Source: Hofstenia miamia
Lineage: Eukaryota; Xenacoelomorpha; Acoela
NCBI GenBank assembly: GCA_004352715.1
Contig: SCFE01000043.1
Location: 1,835,037 to 1,899,036, forward strand
Length of the DNA stretch: 64,000 nucleotides
Direction: 5' to 3'
A model generated the notes under the pieces. The model was not told the DNA's origin. It saw only the letters and a program-made list of their open reading frames with translations, and made no database searches. Made by a program: the position numbers and the translations under genes. Shown in pieces: positions 58,521 to 64,000 of the stretch; within the stretch, counting starts at the first letter, position 1; every line of letters begins with the position of its first letter.

Positions 58521-58529
58521 CGGCTAGTA

Positions 58530-59456
58530 GTTTTAGTGGTATAGATCTTACCACTTCACGCATTTAAGGTTTGCAAACGAATGGATACTATCAAACAATT
58601 TGCAAACACTAATTTTTGATTAATGCATTTAACTTGCTATATTAATAAATGCAGCAGATTTTCATCACTTGATGACTCATAGTTGGCATGTAATAAGGGA
58701 TCGAAGATTGAAAGTGACCATTCAGTTTTTTAGTACTAAAACCATTAATTTTGTTAAATATTTGGTCGTACTTATGATGAAATCAATTTCCGTAAAATTA
58801 ATGGACCCTTTCCTAAATATTATTGGGTAGCAAGGAAATACTGTATATATTAAGGACTCTGCGTTTTGCTTATTAAACTACGCTGTTTGTAAAAACACGT
58901 GTTGTGGTTTAGAATGAGTTCAACAGCTGCCAATTTAATATAAATAGTCTCGGCTTAAATTGAGCCTCCGTAACATGATTAGTGAAAAAATGTAAAATAT
59001 ATTTGCAATTTTCATCAAAAAATCATTTTGTCTAAATAAGCCATTTCTCTAAGCTTGAATGCAGAGGTGTGTAATATAGTATTACATTTTTTTATCAAAA
59101 AAATATATTATTTAATATTTGTTGTCTGCAAAATGAAATATGTAAATTTGTTTCTGCATATTGTTAATTTGAAAGAAAATATTTGTGAATGAAATTTTAT
59201 TCCTAGTCATGAATAACACATTAATTGACAGCTTGAATTTTCAATAGATCAGAATTATTTGTTCAGGGAATATTGGTCTATTCGGAGTTTGCAACTGCAA
59301 ACCAATCTTAGTATGACACAACCTTTGCAAATACAATTATTATTGCTAAGTTTCTCATTAAAAATAGAAAGCATTTATTTAAATATTGGAAAGCATCCGT
59401 TTAAGAACCATATATTGCGCACCCCTGCTTGTATGTATTCCTGCTTGGTGTTTCTG
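58530..59456. other. Non-coding stretch
   Basis: AT-rich, no supported gene or element. Confidence 0.5.
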
Positions 59457-60110
59457 TAGGGCTGTCCATTGGAATTTAAATTTAATTGGATTCCAAGGGG
59501 AGATTGGAATTGCTTGAGCAAACAAAGTTATTCATTCGATTCCAATTGAATTTTCATTGGAATAATTTTGCAAAAATTTCCAAAGTTTTCTTATTGAGTT
59601 GTCGAAAAATTTGTATTTTCAGTAGTTCTAGGATATTTTGAATGCAAAAACGCTGTAAACTATATGCTGTGCTTTTTTTTCTTGAATTCTGCTATCCTCT
59701 AAAGCAGCGCTTCTCAATCAGTGAGTCGCGAACTCTTCGTGGCTGAATGACAATTTGTAATGGGTTGCTTAGTTCCTCATAATTATGCAATTTTTTTCAA
59801 TAAGTCACTCAAATTTTGCATATAATTAGACGCTGGAATCCTAAACCTTTGCTTCGAACTGGCGAGGAAAATTGAAATGATAACAAAGCTTTCCAAATAT
59901 CTTAAATATTGAGGAAGCTGTCGACAATACTAAATTTCAAAATTTATGACAGGAAAACACATTTAGTTAAGGGGGTCGCCATCACATTTGAAATTGCATC
60001 GAGATCACAATTCATGAAAGCTTGAGAACCACTGCTCTAAAACAAAAGTCGTTGATTTACTTAGACGAATGTGAACTCAAATTCAAAATATTGATCACAA
60101 TAAATACTAT
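59457..60110. mobile_element. Second copy of the 1-kb hAT-type family, interrupted
   Basis: The left end TAGGGCTGTCCATTGGAATT matches the left end at 53334 with small changes. Interior segments (TTCTAGGATATT, ATGCAAAAACGCTGTAAACT, GATTTACT, ATTGATCACAATAAATA) follow in the same order as in 53334-54333. Between ...CTGCTATC and ACAAAAG the copy is split by a 330-bp MITE. The right end is not clear. Confidence 0.72.
59705..60034. mobile_element. Nested 330-bp hAT MITE with 8-bp target duplication
   Basis: Ends CAGCGCTTCTCAA and (reverse complement) CAGTGGTTCTCAA are inverted repeats typical of Charlie-like hAT elements. The flanks CTCTAAAG (59697-59704) and CTCTAAAA (60035-60042) form an 8-bp target duplication with one mismatch. 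The interior has GTCGCGA and GGGTTGC motifs and no coding frame. Confidence 0.9.
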
Positions 60111-60863
60111 TTATCTATGATAGGAAATCAAAATTTTCATTATACTGAATTCCAGTGCATTTTGCACATATTTCTTATATTCTGAGTGGGAGCGAGATGG
60201 CATATCGTATATGATATAATAGTCTTCACTTCAGACTTTGAATAAATTAACTACAAATCGTTTGCTTCTGCTTTGATGGGTTGAGTAGGTTGGAATTTTC
60301 ATGATGACGCACCTTCTAATATGTTCCTGTTCTAAGAAATTTATTTATCCACTTTGATGAGTTTAAACGTTTGTAAAATCTAGAAAAACAGTATTGTATG
60401 AAGAATTTTTAATTTTTGCTCGCAGGATCATTACAAGACATTTTGTCACAAAATTTTGTATCCCTCTAGTGGCGAATGTTAAGGCATCATTCTTTCGCAA
60501 ATATTATTATTATTATTATTAGAGAATTTATGAAAATCGACAATCATGCAATTGCTACATATATCCAAAATACAATAATTAAACACTTGTGGTACATTTG
60601 AATGTAACGTTTAAAAATTTCAACTTAAATTTTCAACACACTAAGTGTCAGCTCCTACATGTAATTTTCAGTTGAATAATATTTTCGCTAATATTTTCAT
60701 TTGTGCTAATAGTAAAAGTAAATATATAGCTAGTATTTGAAATTTTGCAAAAAAGTTTAATCTCAAGTAATGGCTAAACATAATCCATTAGTTATCTAAC
60801 TGTAAAATATGCACCTATCAACTTTCACTATAGTATTTAACCTGTATATACATATTTAAAGTG

Positions 60864-60867
<4 letters not shown>

Positions 60868-60898
<31 letters not shown>

Positions 60899-61024
60899 NN
60901 NNNNNNNNNNNNNNNNNNNNNNNNNNNNNNNNNNNNNNNNNNNNNNNNNNNNNNNNNNNNNNNNNNNNNNNNNNNNNNNNNNNNNNNNNNNNNNNNNNNN
61001 NNNNNNNNNNNNATATATATATAT
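60868..61024. repeat. (AT)n microsatellite containing a 114-N gap
   Basis: AT units on both sides of the gap 60899-61012; length unknown. Confidence 0.9.
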
Positions 61025-61670
61025 GTTGGGTGGGGCAGGTCGGGCATGAGGCAAGATGTTTTAAAGTGTGTACCCATGGGGCAATAGTGATGCAAAAACA
61101 CATTTTAGTTAAGCAAGTTTGAACTAGATTGCCAATTTTAGAGATTGTAAAAGTATTTTTACATCAAAGCTCCCTGCATAAAAAAAATTCAATTTACTGA
61201 GAAATCTAGTTGCATTTTGAAAAAATAATTACCATGCACTTTTAGCTCTTGTGAAATTCGATTGTATTCAATGATCAGCAAGATCATTTTGATCTAATTT
61301 GTAGTCAATAGGCTTTGCATTTACATTGGAAGGAGTGCAATTATGCTTGCAAAAATGTATTGCATAAGATATTATCTTCACAAAAATCTTTATAGAATTA
61401 AAATTTAATTTCATTTTGCTATTAATAATGTTATTATTATGCATTGGGGTCACATTTTTTATTAGATTCCATTTGAAAGTAGTAGTAGAAATGACACATT
61501 AAAAACAAATTTGGTATCTTCTATGAAGTAAGAATTCAAAATATTTGAGTAGTGGTGTAATGTAGTGCAATCAAATTTGTCATAGAACAAATATGGGGCA
61601 TTAAAATATCGTAAGTAGTTTTGGAGCAGAATTTTTTAGTAAGCCAATTTGGGGCGGTAGAATATAAAAC
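61025..61670. other. Non-coding stretch
   Basis: No supported gene. Ends at a 1000-N gap (61671-62670). Confidence 0.5.
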
Positions 61671-62670
61671 NNNNNNNNNNNNNNNNNNNNNNNNNNNNNN
61701 NNNNNNNNNNNNNNNNNNNNNNNNNNNNNNNNNNNNNNNNNNNNNNNNNNNNNNNNNNNNNNNNNNNNNNNNNNNNNNNNNNNNNNNNNNNNNNNNNNNN
61801 NNNNNNNNNNNNNNNNNNNNNNNNNNNNNNNNNNNNNNNNNNNNNNNNNNNNNNNNNNNNNNNNNNNNNNNNNNNNNNNNNNNNNNNNNNNNNNNNNNNN
61901 NNNNNNNNNNNNNNNNNNNNNNNNNNNNNNNNNNNNNNNNNNNNNNNNNNNNNNNNNNNNNNNNNNNNNNNNNNNNNNNNNNNNNNNNNNNNNNNNNNNN
62001 NNNNNNNNNNNNNNNNNNNNNNNNNNNNNNNNNNNNNNNNNNNNNNNNNNNNNNNNNNNNNNNNNNNNNNNNNNNNNNNNNNNNNNNNNNNNNNNNNNNN
62101 NNNNNNNNNNNNNNNNNNNNNNNNNNNNNNNNNNNNNNNNNNNNNNNNNNNNNNNNNNNNNNNNNNNNNNNNNNNNNNNNNNNNNNNNNNNNNNNNNNNN
62201 NNNNNNNNNNNNNNNNNNNNNNNNNNNNNNNNNNNNNNNNNNNNNNNNNNNNNNNNNNNNNNNNNNNNNNNNNNNNNNNNNNNNNNNNNNNNNNNNNNNN
62301 NNNNNNNNNNNNNNNNNNNNNNNNNNNNNNNNNNNNNNNNNNNNNNNNNNNNNNNNNNNNNNNNNNNNNNNNNNNNNNNNNNNNNNNNNNNNNNNNNNNN
62401 NNNNNNNNNNNNNNNNNNNNNNNNNNNNNNNNNNNNNNNNNNNNNNNNNNNNNNNNNNNNNNNNNNNNNNNNNNNNNNNNNNNNNNNNNNNNNNNNNNNN
62501 NNNNNNNNNNNNNNNNNNNNNNNNNNNNNNNNNNNNNNNNNNNNNNNNNNNNNNNNNNNNNNNNNNNNNNNNNNNNNNNNNNNNNNNNNNNNNNNNNNNN
62601 NNNNNNNNNNNNNNNNNNNNNNNNNNNNNNNNNNNNNNNNNNNNNNNNNNNNNNNNNNNNNNNNNNNNNN

Positions 62671-63991
62671 ATAATGCGATTTCGAACTTTTTCGCCTTTG
62701 TGAGTTTTACTCTTTGGCTCCTTGCTATAGGTAATCTGAGATCTTTATCTTCTGTGAGCAGTATTGCTAAAAGCCACGCAGATGTCCTGTATCTGATCTC
62801 TGGCGCATTCTTTTCTTCCAATATAAGTTTACGGAAATCCTTCTTTGTGTTTAGCTCGTATGCTCAATTGATCTCTGCCAATACCATCTCCACTGTCTTG
62901 TGGTATTTACGTGCTGGTGCTTCTATTTTGATTTCTGGCCATGATTCATCTATCTTTTTCTGCAATTTCGTGTTGGCCCATACATTTTGAATTTCTTTTA
63001 GATGTTCTTGGCATTGCGTCATGCTGTGCTTGATGAAGAGTGTCATGGCTTTCTCCAATCCTTTGTTTCCCTGCAACATTTCTACTGTTTTCATTTGCTG
63101 GAACAGGTCTATTGCTATGCTGTGATCTATCATTATTCCATATATCTGCGCCCAGTAGTCAATTTGTAAATCAAAATGGATCAGCTCGAAGATTGTGAAT
63201 TCTTTCTTCTCCCATGGGAAGAAACCTTCTGTCCGTAGTACTAAATCCTTTAGATATTGAGGTAATTCCTCCAGATTTTCTCTCATCACTATGATGACTA
63301 TTCTTGTTTGTTGTACTCTCGCCATCCGAACTGTTTGGTTGATTTGTTTTTGTAGATTCTTATTGTATTCTTTTTCTCTTAACACATGTATGATAGTAAA
63401 ATTTTCTTCGTCCAAATTTATCTCCGGGATTTTCGCTATCTGTTCCTTATACGCCATGAGTGCTTGCGCTGTCTCTAGTGTGAAATCTTCATTAAATGTC
63501 ATATGAGTTGTACTTCACATATATGGCCTATCGATAGTTTCATTTAATTCTTGTGGGTAGCTGATTAATACATTAACTTTTGGCCAATTGTCTGCATCTA
63601 ATAGAATTGGCAAGATGCTCCCTTCCATTTTGGCAGTTTTCCTAATTAACGTTTTTGTTTCTGGAGACAATTTCTCGAATGCATTGTGCCGCATTTTTGT
63701 GGTTGCCATGAAGTAGGAATGCAATGTTTCCCCGTCAATTTTAGACATTAGCTTTTCTCTCTCTCTAGATCTTACCATACGCTCTGATGTTGTTTCTGAG
63801 GAGATATCTATCTGCCTCATCCGTAAAGGCAATCTGCTGGTGCTCGGCTCACAGTCCATGGGCTGTGAACTTGTGCAGCTGGTGTCAACTGATTTGCCCT
63901 TGAATAGGCTATCAGTTACAACCTGTGATACTTGACCAGCTGTGGTTCCGGTGGAGATACCTTCAGCCTTGAATCGCTTCTGGATCTCCAT
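62671..63991 (-). pseudogene. Second, inverted copy of the unknown ORF
   Basis: Reads from 63991 down in one phase and matches residues of the 4801-6933 frame from RKRFKAEGIS-type sequence near its start to KKFEIAL, where the N-gap cuts it. Over 212 residues (63502-62864) I count 8 differences. In-frame TGA at 63517-63515 (AGA in the other copy) and TGA near 62864 (CGA in the other copy) break it. Its 5' end is cut by the window edge. The divergence and separate stops show two independent old insertions of one family, not a recent segmental copy. Confidence 0.85.
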
Positions 63992-64000
63992 GGTTCTTCC

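Overview
This is a window of AT-rich nuclear DNA from an invertebrate animal. The evidence is GT-AG introns, AATAAA poly(A) signals, long (AT)n tracts, and metazoan transposon families (Penelope, piggyBac, mariner, Tigger/pogo, hAT, LINE, Ty3/gypsy). A ciliary gene (BBS4) and a calmodulin-like gene are the only host genes I can define. I cannot fix the phylum from sequence alone. The assembly is fragmentary: N-gaps lie at 8415-9169, 33555-33575, 37073-38072, 39086-39097, 42389-42454, 60899-61012 and 61671-62670, with single N at 13356, 26467, 36373, 36513 and 40987.

Layout. 1-3420: non-coding, with a degenerate satellite of about 172 bp period. 3446-8112 (+): a LINE fragment, a broken Ty3/gypsy pol, then an unrecognised long reading frame (710 codons plus an in-frame continuation of about 367). 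A second copy lies inverted at 62671-63991, so it is a dispersed repeat. 9170-17690: a gag-like relic, a MITE, a fold-back tandem-repeat structure and a decayed piggyBac. 17700-22952 (-): a LINE, a gypsy element with unusually short LTRs, and an unidentified exon-like frame. 23323-32541 (+): a complete seven-exon BBS4 gene whose first intron holds three transposon relics. 32868-43365: copies of a second LINE family in both orientations, a long-TIR MITE and an orphan exon. 44142-51165 (-): a three-exon, four-EF-hand protein gene whose introns contain a Tigger relic and two mariner-type elements. 53334-60110: hAT-type elements, one nested inside another, a gag relic and a hAT transposase relic.

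The two host genes look intact. BBS4 would act in the BBSome, which moves membrane cargo in cilia; the EF-hand protein would be a Ca2+ sensor. Nearly everything else is mobile DNA in decay. The least explained item is the repeated long frame at 4801-8112 and 62671-63991. Several apparent duplications flank N characters and are probably assembly artefacts.
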